Source of the DNA: Clostridiales bacterium | GTDB lineage: Bacteria; Bacillota; Clostridia; Lachnospirales; Lachnospiraceae | NCBI GenBank assembly: GCA_018372435.1 | Contig: JAHAJA010000023.1 | Coordinates: 1-64,000 of the forward strand | Direction: 5' to 3' | Length of the DNA: 64,000 bases | Shown here: piece by piece, positions 36,122 to 45,545 of the stretch | Position numbering within the stretch: position 1 is the stretch's first letter | How the letters are laid out: each line of letters begins with the position of its first letter | The notes under the pieces: generated by a model | What the model was told of the DNA's origin: nothing | Database searches by the model: none | The model's input: the letters and a program-made list of their open reading frames with translations, nothing else | Program-made: the position numbers and the translations under genes

Positions 36122-36523
36122 TTATCTAGGAGCTTGCATTCTTATATTATATTGGTTGCAGATCATATTTAAATTCTTAATCATAATGTGAGTACCGATA
36201 AGAGGTCCTATTCCACATACCAACAAACCAACTAATTCCCAAAGTAATATGGTGGTACCATTTTCCTGACATGGAACACCATAGGCTTCAGCAGTTGCTT
36301 GGATACGATTAGCCTGTTTATAAAGCCAATAGTAGTAGTAGATACTGCAAGTTATTATACTAAGGAGTATTAATATGATGTAGTTTGGTGATTCTTGACC
36401 ATCATTACCACAGGCTTTGTTGAGATCCTGTATGTATCCCCACCAAAATATAATTCCGTAGATACCGCAGGTGATGATGGAAAGTAAAATTACTGTTATT
36501 AAACTTCTGTTGGTTTTTAACAT
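36122..36523 (-). CDS. DUF4234 family membrane protein
   Basis: A 133-residue membrane protein fitting DUF4234. It starts with a span ending SIITCGIYGIIFWWGYIQDLNKAC, a typical CGIYxxxWxYxxxxxLN element. Then come LLSIITCSIYYYYWLYKQANRI and a further span with LWELVGLLVCGIGPLIG. The repeated TCxIY motif is characteristic. The start codon overlaps the stop of the upstream DUF2752 gene, so they are translationally coupled. These two families often occur together; their function is unknown. Confidence 0.8.
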   Translation of the reverse strand: MLKTNRSLITVILLSIITCGIYGIIFWWGYIQDLNKACGNDGQESPNYIILILLSIITCSIYYYYWLYKQANRIQATAEAYGVPCQENGTTILLWELVGLLVCGIGPLIGTHIMIKNLNMICNQYNIRMQAPR

Positions 36524-36912
36524 TAAAACAACCTCCGAAATAATTTTAGTATTATGGAATCGGCAGGGTTTGCGACTACGATATTGTCAGGGAATACGAA
36601 CAAACGTAGTAGATATACGATAATGAATGCTGATACTAGGAAGCTCCATATAAGAATTCGTGGCTTGCGATGTATATAACTGTTGAAGATGAAAAGTAGT
36701 GCTACTATTGGCCCTAACATAAATAGTGGATGATATGTAAAAGCCGCAGAAAAATCTAAATGTAAAAGTGATAGCCAAGCACGAGTCATCCCGCAGCCGG
36801 CGCAAGAGATTCCTGATATATATTTGATTGGACAACTTATGTGAAATATATTCAATAGTACAATACTGAGAAATACTACAACAATAATTTGGGATTTGTC
36901 AGAACATTTCAT
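36523..36912 (-). CDS. DUF2752 family membrane protein
   Basis: A 129-residue protein with the DUF2752 signature SCAGCGMTRAWLSLLHLDF at about residues 35-53, followed by AAFTYHPLFML. The CxGCGxTR and YHP motifs define the family. About three membrane spans are seen. It overlaps the DUF4234 gene (36122-36523) by one base, and both are read leftward from a promoter near 36950. The CPxxxxxGxxCxGCGMTR theme suggests a membrane metal or cofactor site, but no function is established. Confidence 0.85.
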   Translation of the reverse strand: MKCSDKSQIIVVVFLSIVLLNIFHISCPIKYISGISCAGCGMTRAWLSLLHLDFSAAFTYHPLFMLGPIVALLFIFNSYIHRKPRILIWSFLVSAFIIVYLLRLFVFPDNIVVANPADSIILKLFRRLF

Positions 36913-37152
36913 TAATTTACTCTCCTATCCATATACTAACATATTATAATAAAAAATGATGAAAAACAACACAATTATTAAGAAAATCTTAATAATATTA
37001 AAATGTGATAAAAATTTTTCAAAAATTATGTTTAAGTTGTATATATTCAATTATATACGAAAAAACAAAATATTAGATAATCCATTGACTCATATAAGTA
37101 AATGCCATAAAATACATATTATACACAATAAATACTTACGGAGGTAAACAGA

Positions 37153-38529
37153 ATGAAAGAAGTAACATGGTCAAAATATTCAGAAACTGAATTAAATGAA
37201 TTAGAAAGCCTTAATAAAGGCTATAGAGAGTTCCTTGATAATGGAAAAACAGAACGAGAATGTGTAGAAGCAACAGTTGCAATCGCAAAAGAACACGGTT
37301 ATGTGGATCTTAATGATATAATTGCTGAGAATAGAACACTTAAAAAAGGTGACAAAGTATATGCAACTTGTATGAAGAAAGCAATTGCATTATTCAATAT
37401 TGGAAGTGAGAAGATTGAAAATGGCTTATCAATTTTAGGAGCTCACATCGATTCTCCAAGACTAGACATTAAACAAAATCCATTATACGAAGATAGCGGT
37501 TTTGCATATCTTGATACACATTATTATGGTGGAATTAAGAAATATCAATGGGTTACAATTCCACTTGCTATTCATGGTGTTGTGGTTAAGAAAGACGGAG
37601 AGGTTATAGACGTTGTAATCGGTGAAGAAGAAACAGATCCTGTATTATTTATCTCTGACTTATTAGTACATCTTGCTGGTGAACAACTTGAAAAGAAAGC
37701 AGCGAAAGTTATTGAGGGAGAGGCACTTGACCTTGTATTTGGTACGATTCCATTAAAAGATACAGAAAAAGATGCAGTCAAAGCAAACGTAGCTAAGTTA
37801 TTAAAAGACAAATATGGATTTGAAGAAGATGATTTCTTATCAGCTGAATTAGAAGTGGTACCTGCTGGTAAAGCAAGAGAAGCTGGTATGGATGCAAGTA
37901 TGATTATGGCTTATGGTCAAGATGATAGAGTTTGTGCGTATACTTCTTTAATCGCTATGTTAGAAGTAGAAGATATGAAGAAAACAAGTTGTTGCCTATT
38001 AGTAGATAAAGAGGAAATCGGAAGCGTTGGCGCAACTGGTATGCAATCCAAATTCTTTGAAAATACATTAGCAGAATTAATTGACCGTTTGGAAGGATTC
38101 TCTGAACTTAAGTTAAGAAGATGCCTTAGCAATTCAAAGATGTTATCTTCTGACGTTAGTGCCGCTTATGATCCATCATTCGCGTCTGCCTTCGACAAGA
38201 AAAACTCAGCATACTTTGGAAGAGGTATTGTATTCAACAAGTACACAGGTGCTAGAGGGAAATCAGGCACAAATGATGCCAATGCAGAATACTTTGCGAA
38301 TATTCGTAAGATGATGGAAACACATAACGTTGCATTCCAAACTGCTGAACTTGGTAAAGTAGATATGGGCGGCGGTGGAACAATCGCTTATATTCTTGCA
38401 CTTTATGGTATGGAAGTAATTGATAGTGGTGTAGCTGTACTTAACATGCATGCACCATGGGAAGTAACAAGCAAAGCTGATGTTTATGAAGCGAAGAGAG
38501 GCTACGTAGCGTTCTTAAAGGAAGCATAA
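37153..38529 (+). CDS. M18 family aminopeptidase
   Basis: A 458-residue zinc aminopeptidase of the M18 (aspartyl aminopeptidase I) type, probably cytoplasmic. Metal and catalytic sites appear as GAHIDSPRLDIKQNP near residue 96, GQDDRVCAYT near 256, VDKEEIGSVGATGMQS near 285 and NMHAPWEVTSKAD near 430. The ATG follows TACGGAGG. It lies alone in the inserted region between leuD and leuB, with opposite-strand membrane genes upstream and its own terminator. Substrates are probably peptides with acidic or neutral N-termini, by family. Confidence 0.92.
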   Translation: MKEVTWSKYSETELNELESLNKGYREFLDNGKTERECVEATVAIAKEHGYVDLNDIIAENRTLKKGDKVYATCMKKAIALFNIGSEKIENGLSILGAHIDSPRLDIKQNPLYEDSGFAYLDTHYYGGIKKYQWVTIPLAIHGVVVKKDGEVIDVVIGEEETDPVLFISDLLVHLAGEQLEKKAAKVIEGEALDLVFGTIPLKDTEKDAVKANVAKLLKDKYGFEEDDFLSAELEVVPAGKAREAGMDASMIMAYGQDDRVCAYTSLIAMLEVEDMKKTSCCLLVDKEEIGSVGATGMQSKFFENTLAELIDRLEGFSELKLRRCLSNSKMLSSDVSAAYDPSFASAFDKKNSAYFGRGIVFNKYTGARGKSGTNDANAEYFANIRKMMETHNVAFQTAELGKVDMGGGGTIAYILALYGMEVIDSGVAVLNMHAPWEVTSKADVYEAKRGYVAFLKEA

Positions 38530-38561
38530 GTTTTGAAATATTAAGATAATTAATTATATAT

Positions 38562-38638
38562 AATAGCTCTTGTCTAAGTATCTGAGGGGTTTTTTAACTA
38601 AAATTCAGTTGCTAGATAAGAGCTATTATTATTTTTTT
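38562..38638 (+). terminator. Intrinsic terminator after the M18 gene
   Basis: AATAGCTCTTGTCTA at 38562 pairs (one G-U) with TAGATAAGAGCTATT near 38628, followed by TATTATTTTTTT. The long loop contains its own GGGGTTTTTT stretch. Confidence 0.8.
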
Positions 38639-38734
38639 AACTGGATTATACTTTTGATTATTTGATATGGTAAAAAATACTATATAAAATAAATATTTAC
38701 TATAATATACTAAATATAACATTACAGGTTATTA

Positions 38735-38783
38735 TTGTATATTAATGTGACGAATTATGTCGTACAAAATTTTGTATATTAAT
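38735..38783 (+). promoter_or_regulatory. Direct repeats upstream of the secreted-protein/ABC operon
   Basis: TTGTATATTAAT occurs perfectly at 38735-38746 and 38772-38783. The interval contains an imperfect palindrome, GACGAATTATGTC. The second copy is about 20 bp before the start codon, so these may be operator or promoter elements. Confidence 0.45.
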
Positions 38784-38800
38784 AGAGAAAGGATGGTAAT

Positions 38801-39208
38801 ATGAGAAAAGGAAAGATTGTAGGAGCTATATTATGTGCGTTAACAATTAATTGTGCAATAGCGCAAGCATATTCAGGTTCATTTAGTTTTGAAATTTATG
38901 ATAATGTTACAGGATCTACTAAACATAGTTTGGAGGCTGTAACAACATCATGCAGTGCAACTGCTAATACATATCATGCTACTGAAGGTGATACAACTAC
39001 GAAAGATAGTTATACAGTTTCATTAGTTGAAACTGGATTATTCGGAAAAACCTACACCAGCGTTTCTATGAAGGCAGATAATGTGAATCGTTCTCATAGT
39101 TATGGAAAAATTTCAAAAGGGACATACAATGTGAGTGTGGTAAATAAAAACTCAAATGCAGCAGCAGCAGGTCGTTATATTAAAGGTAGTGGTACTATAA
39201 AGCAGTAA
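38801..39208 (+). CDS. Small secreted protein linked to an ABC transporter
   Basis: A 135-residue exported protein with a classic signal peptide (KGKIVGAILCALTINCAIAQAYS), likely cleaved after AQA at about residue 23. The mature part of about 112 residues is rich in Ser, Thr, Tyr and Asn, nearly cysteine-free, and beta-strand-like: TKHSLEAVTTSCSATANTYH, SYTVSLVETGLFGKTY. It ends in a basic GRYIKGSGTIKQ. I recognise no family. AAAGGATGG precedes the ATG. The ABC ATPase starts 24 bp downstream, so all three genes appear to be one unit. The layout resembles lactococcin-972-type loci, but the sequence does not clearly match that bacteriocin. Confidence 0.7.
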   Translation: MRKGKIVGAILCALTINCAIAQAYSGSFSFEIYDNVTGSTKHSLEAVTTSCSATANTYHATEGDTTTKDSYTVSLVETGLFGKTYTSVSMKADNVNRSHSYGKISKGTYNVSVVNKNSNAAAAGRYIKGSGTIKQ

Positions 39209-39232
39209 ATATAGAGTTAAGGAGTGTACAAT

Positions 39233-39904
39233 ATGAATGAAATAATAGCCTGTAATGGTTTAACGAAAAGATTTGAAAACCGAAGATTAATTACAAATGC
39301 AGTAAGTAATGTTACTTTTGATATAGAAGAGTCAAGTATTAATTTAATAACTGGTAAAAGTGGAAGCGGAAAAAGTACATTATTGAATATGATTTCAGGA
39401 ATAGAGAAACCAACATCAGGAGAAGTTTGGATAAATAAACAAAATTATTATAAAGAGCCGGAAACGATTCAGGCAAAAATAAGAAGTGAAAATTATGGAT
39501 ATGTATTTCAATCCTATCATTTGATATCGGAGCTAAATATTGAAAATAACATTAAGATACCTAATCTTATAAGTGGTAATAAATTTGATATTATATATTA
39601 CAAGAATTTAGTAGATCAATTAGATATAGCTGATTTAGTAACAAAATACCCAAGTGAACTATCTGGTGGAGAGCAACAAAGGGTGGGTATTGCAAGAGCA
39701 ATGATTAATAAGCCCAGGATTATCTTCGCTGATGAACCGACAGGTAATCTGGATAGCGTGAATACACAAAACGTGGCAGACATAATATACAAATTTAATC
39801 TGGAATATAAAATAACTTTTATTATAGTAACTCATGATGAGGAGCTTATATTAAACTATGATAAGAAGTTAGTTATGAGAGACGGTGAATTAGTTGAAGA
39901 ATAA
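39233..39904 (+). CDS. ABC transporter ATP-binding protein, MacB/LolD type
   Basis: A 223-residue ATPase that would energise the adjacent permease at the membrane. Seen: Walker A GKSGSGKST near residue 40, Q-loop YVFQSYHL near 85, signature LSGGEQQRVGIARAM near 138, Walker B IIFADEPTGNLDS near 158, and the H-loop THDEE near 203. The LSGGEQQR and DEPTGNLDS forms mark the MacB/LolD/BceA group. In-frame GTG 39224 lies within the ribosome site AAGGAGTG, so ATG 39233 is preferred. It overlaps the permease gene by 11 bp. Confidence 0.9.
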   Translation: MNEIIACNGLTKRFENRRLITNAVSNVTFDIEESSINLITGKSGSGKSTLLNMISGIEKPTSGEVWINKQNYYKEPETIQAKIRSENYGYVFQSYHLISELNIENNIKIPNLISGNKFDIIYYKNLVDQLDIADLVTKYPSELSGGEQQRVGIARAMINKPRIIFADEPTGNLDSVNTQNVADIIYKFNLEYKITFIIVTHDEELILNYDKKLVMRDGELVEE

Positions 39905-42371
39905 AAAAAGCAGAAGTGTAAGACTTTCCTTGTTATTTCTAAATGGGCAAAGACTATGGTTGATTGTTATTGTTACCCTATTTACTATGGTAATGACTTT
40001 TATATTAACAACATCTTATATGACAGATTTAGTTTTAGATTCAAAAAAAGAAAGTGCCATTAATCAATATGGAAAATTTAATTGCGCAGTAAGGAATATT
40101 AATAAGAATGAGTTAGATCAATTAAATAATCTAGAGGGGTTTGATAAAGGGCATTTTCAATTACAGAATAAGATAAGCGAGGACAATTTAGCAATCACAT
40201 TAGGTAATGCGGATCAAAAATTTTTTGAATTAGCAAGTATAAAACTTATTAAAGGAGAATATCCGAATAGTAATACAGAGTATGTTATGGAAGCCTTTCT
40301 GTATGAGAAGTATTTTAATGAATTAAAATTTCCTTTTATATATAATACAGGGAAAGAAGATTTAATAATAACGGGAATAATTAATAATTATTCTCAGAAC
40401 ATGCCGGTATCAACTGAATATCAAAAAGGTGTAAATGATTTTCCGAATATCATTAGCATAGGTATGGATTCTAATCTGAAGTATAATGTATTATTATGTA
40501 AAAAAAATTTACTTAAATATGATTCTAATCAAATGTATGCAGAGATACAACAAAAGTTAGAAAACATAGGCATATATACAGATCGATTTGATGATAATAC
40601 AAAATTATTTCATTATGGAATCAGTGAATATCATGATTTATATACAACGAAAGCAATTTACCTAATAGTCATATTTATTGTAACTTTAATAATATCTTTT
40701 GCTTCTATACGTGTGTACTACGTTAAATATAGGTACAACTTTACGGTTTTAATCACATATGGAATGACAAAAAGAGAAATATTTAAAGTTTTATTCCTAC
40801 AAAATCTATATCTATTTTCTGTTTCGATCATTTTTGCTATAGTTATTGGATTTATTGGCTGTAACTATTTGATTAATCCATTTTTTCATATAGATAATTT
40901 TTCGCGTGGTATCTTCATCAAGGCTTTGTTTGTATCGATTTTATGGATTGTGCTAAATTTTGTAGTTGCTATGGTTTATATTATATGTGTCCAGAAGAAT
41001 ATTAATATGGAAAAAATAACGTATAATTTAAACAATGTAGTTAAAATAAAGAAAAAAAACCAAGTAGACAATATCTTTGTAAATAAAAAAAATAGATGGA
41101 ATCTAATAGGACTTTATGTAATACTACTTTTTTTTATAGCAGCTTCTATATGGTTTGTTGAGAAACATACTATTAATTATGGAGAATTTCCAGAGTATCA
41201 ATTATTTTCTAAGGAAGCTAGTAGCATGGAAGTGAAAAATAATTATTGTGTACTTAATAATACAGATAATTATATTACGTATGATTCCATAAAACAGATA
41301 GAGGAATATAAGGACTTCCTTATAAATGACAAATACTTGAATGCAGATGGTGCATCAATATTGATAGACAAAGACGCTATAAATACTTATTTTTTAGATT
41401 GGATATTAAAATATAGAAGTGATAATGCGATTGGTGATAAGTCAACTTTAGATCGAAATTGGCCGCGTGAGGCAGATGAATATAGTTATGTTCCTAATGT
41501 GAATTTTATAGCAGTAGATGATATGCAATTACAAAGACTTATATCACGATACAAACTTAACATCATAGATATCAACGGATTCAAGGAGGAAAACAAGGTG
41601 TTACTCTTTTTACCTGGATATAAGATTGAGGGTATGGGAGATTTTATGGAGAACGATACCATCAATATTGGTGGTATTAAAAGAATGGATAATACGATTC
41701 GATTTAATAAGGAAAGTGTGAAGGTTGTAGAAATAATTAATAAATCGTTTGTTAATGAATATTATGGATATGAAGAAGAATTAGGAGGGATTACAGTTGT
41801 TGTTCATGAGGATATTGTTTTAGATAGTAGTGTATTTAATGGTTTTTCTAATGTAAATATTTATTTAGATAAAACTACTCCTAATGAGATATCTTCAAAA
41901 ATAGATAATATTATGAACCAAATAAATGCTACAATGCAAGGTAGTGTATTATATTCAATACAACATTGGTATGAGTATGATACTATAATCAGGAAATTTG
42001 TTGCAGTAATGGGAGTTACATTATCTATTTATGCTATAATATCAATTGTTTTATTCATAACAATGTCTGTTTATATTGATATTATTCGAAATCAATATAA
42101 ATACGGTATTGGAAGAGCATTTGGTATGAGTATGAGACAATTATTTTCAAGTGTCTTTATTCAGTATATGAAGAGTTTGAGCTATGCAGTAGTTATTACA
42201 TTTTTATTGCTAAAACCTCTAATAAATAGTGACCAAGACTGGATTAATTTTTTACCTGTATATATAGTGATAAGTAGCATTGTCTTGACGATTACAATTA
42301 TTTGTAAATATATATCAATTCATCGGTATCTTCATATCTCTATAAATGATATGTTAAGAGAAAAGGTATAA
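39894..42371 (+). CDS. FtsX-like ABC transporter permease
   Basis: An 825-residue membrane protein with a MacB/BceB-like plan. One N-terminal span (about 14-36) precedes an extracellular domain, then three spans (about 255-350) around FTVLITYGMTKREIFKVLFLQN. Another span follows near 400, then a second extracellular domain (about 430-690). The final three spans contain QYKYGIGRAFGMSMRQLF. The two cytoplasmic GMTKREIFK/GMSMRQLFS coupling segments are typical of FtsX permeases. The start is TTG, overlapping the ATPase stop, and SD-like GACGGTGAA precedes it. The cargo is unknown; the secreted protein upstream is the obvious candidate, as substrate or target. Confidence 0.82.
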   Translation: MKNKKSRSVRLSLLFLNGQRLWLIVIVTLFTMVMTFILTTSYMTDLVLDSKKESAINQYGKFNCAVRNINKNELDQLNNLEGFDKGHFQLQNKISEDNLAITLGNADQKFFELASIKLIKGEYPNSNTEYVMEAFLYEKYFNELKFPFIYNTGKEDLIITGIINNYSQNMPVSTEYQKGVNDFPNIISIGMDSNLKYNVLLCKKNLLKYDSNQMYAEIQQKLENIGIYTDRFDDNTKLFHYGISEYHDLYTTKAIYLIVIFIVTLIISFASIRVYYVKYRYNFTVLITYGMTKREIFKVLFLQNLYLFSVSIIFAIVIGFIGCNYLINPFFHIDNFSRGIFIKALFVSILWIVLNFVVAMVYIICVQKNINMEKITYNLNNVVKIKKKNQVDNIFVNKKNRWNLIGLYVILLFFIAASIWFVEKHTINYGEFPEYQLFSKEASSMEVKNNYCVLNNTDNYITYDSIKQIEEYKDFLINDKYLNADGASILIDKDAINTYFLDWILKYRSDNAIGDKSTLDRNWPREADEYSYVPNVNFIAVDDMQLQRLISRYKLNIIDINGFKEENKVLLFLPGYKIEGMGDFMENDTINIGGIKRMDNTIRFNKESVKVVEIINKSFVNEYYGYEEELGGITVVVHEDIVLDSSVFNGFSNVNIYLDKTTPNEISSKIDNIMNQINATMQGSVLYSIQHWYEYDTIIRKFVAVMGVTLSIYAIISIVLFITMSVYIDIIRNQYKYGIGRAFGMSMRQLFSSVFIQYMKSLSYAVVITFLLLKPLINSDQDWINFLPVYIVISSIVLTITIICKYISIHRYLHISINDMLREKV

Positions 42372-42659
42372 ACTATAATAAAAAAGTATGTTGCTTCATA
42401 ATGAATTAATAATAGCCTACCTAGATTCGTGTATCAAACCACATGCTGAGTTTGATGCATGGATCTATTTTTGTTTATAAGGAAATGATTTTAGAAGCTT
42501 TAAATATTTTAGAAAATACATTGATTTTTTTAAGAAAGTAAGCTAATATATGAATAAGTAATAAGAAAATGAAATATCATAACTTAAAGTTATATAATAT
42601 ATAATCTAAAGGAATGAGCATAATTGACTAATTGATTAGAAGAAAGGATGTTGGCAAGA

Positions 42660-43748
42660 ATGAATTACAATATAGCAGTAATACCTGGCGATGGAATCGG
42701 ACCTGAAATTGTAACAGAGGCAAGAAAAGTATTAGATATGATTGGTAGTACATATGGTCACACATTTAATTATACAGAAGTTTTAATGGGAGGTTGCTCT
42801 ATTGATGCAACAGGAGTACCATTAACAGATGAAGCAATGCAGGCAGCATTAGCAAGTGATTCGGTTCTTCTTGGTGCAGTAGGGGGCAATGTAGGCCAGT
42901 CAAACTGGTATGAGTTACCTCCTAATCTTAGACCAGAGGCAGGACTTCTTAAGATTCGTAAGGGGTTAAATCTATTTGCTAATATCCGCCCTGCTGTATT
43001 ATTTGATGAATTAAAGGGAGCTTGTCCTTTGAAAGAAGAGATCATTGACGGTGGTTTTGATTTTGTAGTAATGAGAGAGCTTACTGGTGGCTTATACTTT
43101 GGTGAGCGAAAAACATATGAAGAGAATGGTGTAACGACAGCCATGGATACACTTACATATAACGAGAATGAGATTCGAAGAATTGCAAAGTGGGGCTTTG
43201 ACATTGCAAGAAAGAGAAACAAGAGAGTATGTAGTGTTGATAAGGCGAACGTATTAGATTCCTCAAGATTATGGAGAAAAGTTGTGAAAGAAGTTGCAGC
43301 AGATTATCCAGATGTACAACTAAGTGATATGTTAGTTGATAACTGTGCAATGCAGTTAGTAAAGAATCCAAAACAATTCGATGTTATCTTAACAGAGAAC
43401 ATGTTTGGAGATATCCTATCCGATGAAGCAAGCATGGTAACTGGTTCAATTGGTATGTTAGCATCGGCAAGTTTAGGAGATACTAAATTAGGTTTATATG
43501 AACCAAGTCATGGTTCAGCACCTGATATTGCTGGTCAGAATAAAGCGAATCCAATAGCTACGATTCTATCAGCGGCTATGATGCTTCGATATTCATTCGA
43601 CTTAGAGAAAGAAGCAAACCAGATTGAAGATGCGGTGAAAGCTGTCTTAAGAGAGGGGTATCGTACCGTTGATATTATGTCAGAAGGAAAGCAACTAGTA
43701 GGTACGAAAGAAATGGGCGACCTAATTTGTCAATATATTAATAAATAA
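42660..43748 (+). CDS. leuB: 3-isopropylmalate dehydrogenase
   Basis: This NAD-dependent enzyme oxidises 3-isopropylmalate in leucine synthesis. The 362-residue protein has the start AVIPGDGIGPEIV, LRPEAGLLKIRKGLNLFANIRP near 92, MRELTGGLYFGE near 139, and the metal-site block ENMFGDILSDEASMV near 241. GSAPDIAGQNKANPIAT follows near 282. ATG 42648 is in frame but directly abuts GAAAGGA, so ATG 42660 is preferred. leuB, ilvD and ilvB run together, separated from leuCD by about 11 kb. Confidence 0.96.
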   Translation: MNYNIAVIPGDGIGPEIVTEARKVLDMIGSTYGHTFNYTEVLMGGCSIDATGVPLTDEAMQAALASDSVLLGAVGGNVGQSNWYELPPNLRPEAGLLKIRKGLNLFANIRPAVLFDELKGACPLKEEIIDGGFDFVVMRELTGGLYFGERKTYEENGVTTAMDTLTYNENEIRRIAKWGFDIARKRNKRVCSVDKANVLDSSRLWRKVVKEVAADYPDVQLSDMLVDNCAMQLVKNPKQFDVILTENMFGDILSDEASMVTGSIGMLASASLGDTKLGLYEPSHGSAPDIAGQNKANPIATILSAAMMLRYSFDLEKEANQIEDAVKAVLREGYRTVDIMSEGKQLVGTKEMGDLICQYINK

Positions 43749-43839
43749 GAGATTTTATACGATACTATGTTAAAACGATAAAGAGTATGATAGAATGAAA
43801 AAGAATAGTGTCGATACAGGAAAAATAGGAGGTAGTATT

Positions 43840-45510
43840 ATGAGAAGTGATTCAGTTAAAACTGGTATGCAACAGGCACCACACCGTTCCTTATTTAATG
43901 CACTTGGAATGACAAAGGAAGAATTAGAGAGACCTTTAGTTGGTATTGTAAGCTCTCATAATGAGATTGTACCAGGTCATATAAACTTAGATAAAATTGT
44001 AGAAGCCGTAAGAATTGGTGTAGCCATGGCAGGTGGTACTCCAGTAGTGTTCCCAGCTATTGCAGTATGTGATGGTATTGCAATGGGACATATCGGTATG
44101 AAATATTCGCTTGTAACGAGAGATTTAATTTGTGACTCTACAGAAGCAGTAGCTATGGCACATGGATTTGACGCTCTTGTTATGGTACCTAACTGTGATA
44201 AGAATGTTCCTGGTCTTTTGATGGCAGCAGCAAGATTGAATATCCCAACAATATTCGTTAGTGGTGGTCCAATGCTTGCAGGTCGTGTAAGAGGTGAAAA
44301 GAAGAGCTTATCAAGTATGTTTGAAGCAGTTGGCTCATACGCTGCTGGTAAAATGACAGAAGAAGATGTAGAAGAATTCGAGAATAAGGTTTGTCCAACT
44401 TGTGGTTCATGTTCTGGTATGTACACTGCTAATAGTATGAACTGTTTAACAGAAGTACTTGGTATGGGACTTCGTGGCAATGGAACAATTCCAGCGGTAT
44501 ATTCTGAGAGAATTAAGCTTGCTAAGCATGCAGGTATGAAAGTAATGGAATTATATGAGAAGAATATCCGTCCTCGTGATATTATGACAAACGAAGCATT
44601 CATGAATGCTTTAACAGTAGATATGGCTCTTGGCTGTAGTACCAATAGTATGTTACATTTACCAGCGATTGCTCATGAAGCAGGAATTGATTTGAATCTA
44701 GATATAGCAAATGAAATTAGCGCAAAAACACCAAACTTATGTCATCTTGCACCAGCAGGTTCAACCTATATGGAAGACCTTAATGAAGCAGGCGGTGTGT
44801 ATGCTGTTATGAATGAATTAAATAAAAAGAATCTATTACACACAGATTGTATTACTGCTACAGGAAAGACGGTTGGAGAAAATATAGCAGGTTGTGTAAA
44901 CCGCGATAAAGAAGTTATTCGTGAGATTGATAATCCATACAGTACTACAGGTGGTATTGCAATCTTAAAAGGAAATCTTGCACCAGATTCCGGTGTTGTA
45001 AAACGTTCTGCAGTAGCGCCAGAGATGTTAAAACATCAAGGACCAGCCAGAGTATTTGACTGTGAAGAAGATGCAATCGAAGCAATCAAAGGCGGTAAGA
45101 TTGTTGCTGGTGATGTTGTTGTTATTCGTTACGAAGGACCTAAAGGTGGCCCTGGTATGAGAGAGATGTTAAATCCAACATCTGCAATTGCCGGAATGGG
45201 ACTTGGTTCAAGCGTAGCACTTATAACAGATGGACGTTTCAGTGGAGCCTCAAGAGGCGCTTCTATCGGTCATGTTTCTCCAGAAGCTGCTGTTGGTGGA
45301 CCAATTGCTTTAGTTGAAGAAGGAGATATCATTAAGATTGATATCAATGCTAATACCCTTGACATGGATGTGTCAGATGAAGAATTAGAGAGAAGACGTG
45401 CTAATTGGAAACCTAGACAACCAAAAATAACAACAGGTTATCTTGCACGTTATGCAGCTATGGTTACTTCTGGCAATAGAGGAGCGATCTTAGAGGTACC
45501 ACATCAATAA
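43840..45510 (+). CDS. ilvD: Dihydroxy-acid dehydratase
   Basis: A dehydratase common to valine, isoleucine and leucine synthesis. The 556 residues show the Fe-S ligands in NCDKNVPG near residue 122 and CPTCGSCSGMYTANSMNC near 191. GPKGGPGMREML and SLITDGRFSGASRGASIGH-type blocks lie toward the C-terminus (here ALITDGRFSG). The ATG at 43795 is in frame, but ATAGGAGGTAG directly precedes ATG 43840. It lies 91 bp after leuB and 35 bp before ilvB, so all three are probably one transcript. Confidence 0.96.
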   Translation: MRSDSVKTGMQQAPHRSLFNALGMTKEELERPLVGIVSSHNEIVPGHINLDKIVEAVRIGVAMAGGTPVVFPAIAVCDGIAMGHIGMKYSLVTRDLICDSTEAVAMAHGFDALVMVPNCDKNVPGLLMAAARLNIPTIFVSGGPMLAGRVRGEKKSLSSMFEAVGSYAAGKMTEEDVEEFENKVCPTCGSCSGMYTANSMNCLTEVLGMGLRGNGTIPAVYSERIKLAKHAGMKVMELYEKNIRPRDIMTNEAFMNALTVDMALGCSTNSMLHLPAIAHEAGIDLNLDIANEISAKTPNLCHLAPAGSTYMEDLNEAGGVYAVMNELNKKNLLHTDCITATGKTVGENIAGCVNRDKEVIREIDNPYSTTGGIAILKGNLAPDSGVVKRSAVAPEMLKHQGPARVFDCEEDAIEAIKGGKIVAGDVVVIRYEGPKGGPGMREMLNPTSAIAGMGLGSSVALITDGRFSGASRGASIGHVSPEAAVGGPIALVEEGDIIKIDINANTLDMDVSDEELERRRANWKPRQPKITTGYLARYAAMVTSGNRGAILEVPHQ

Positions 45511-45545
45511 GTAAACAACCAGATTAATGAGGAAAGAGGTGTAGT

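Noticed and set aside
36956..37147. A 63-codon frame before the M18 aminopeptidase
   Set aside because: Extremely AT-rich, Ile/Lys/Asn-dominated, no ribosome site, and it occupies the promoter region of the next gene.
38801..39208. The small secreted protein as a definite lactococcin-972 bacteriocin
   Set aside because: The gene arrangement is similar, but the mature sequence lacks a convincing match by eye, so only the resemblance of layout is reported.
43977..44645. A 222-codon minus-strand frame inside ilvD, with similar long frames in ilvB, aspS and glgB
   Set aside because: These are antisense shadows of strongly biased coding sequence; the + strand genes are complete and conserved.
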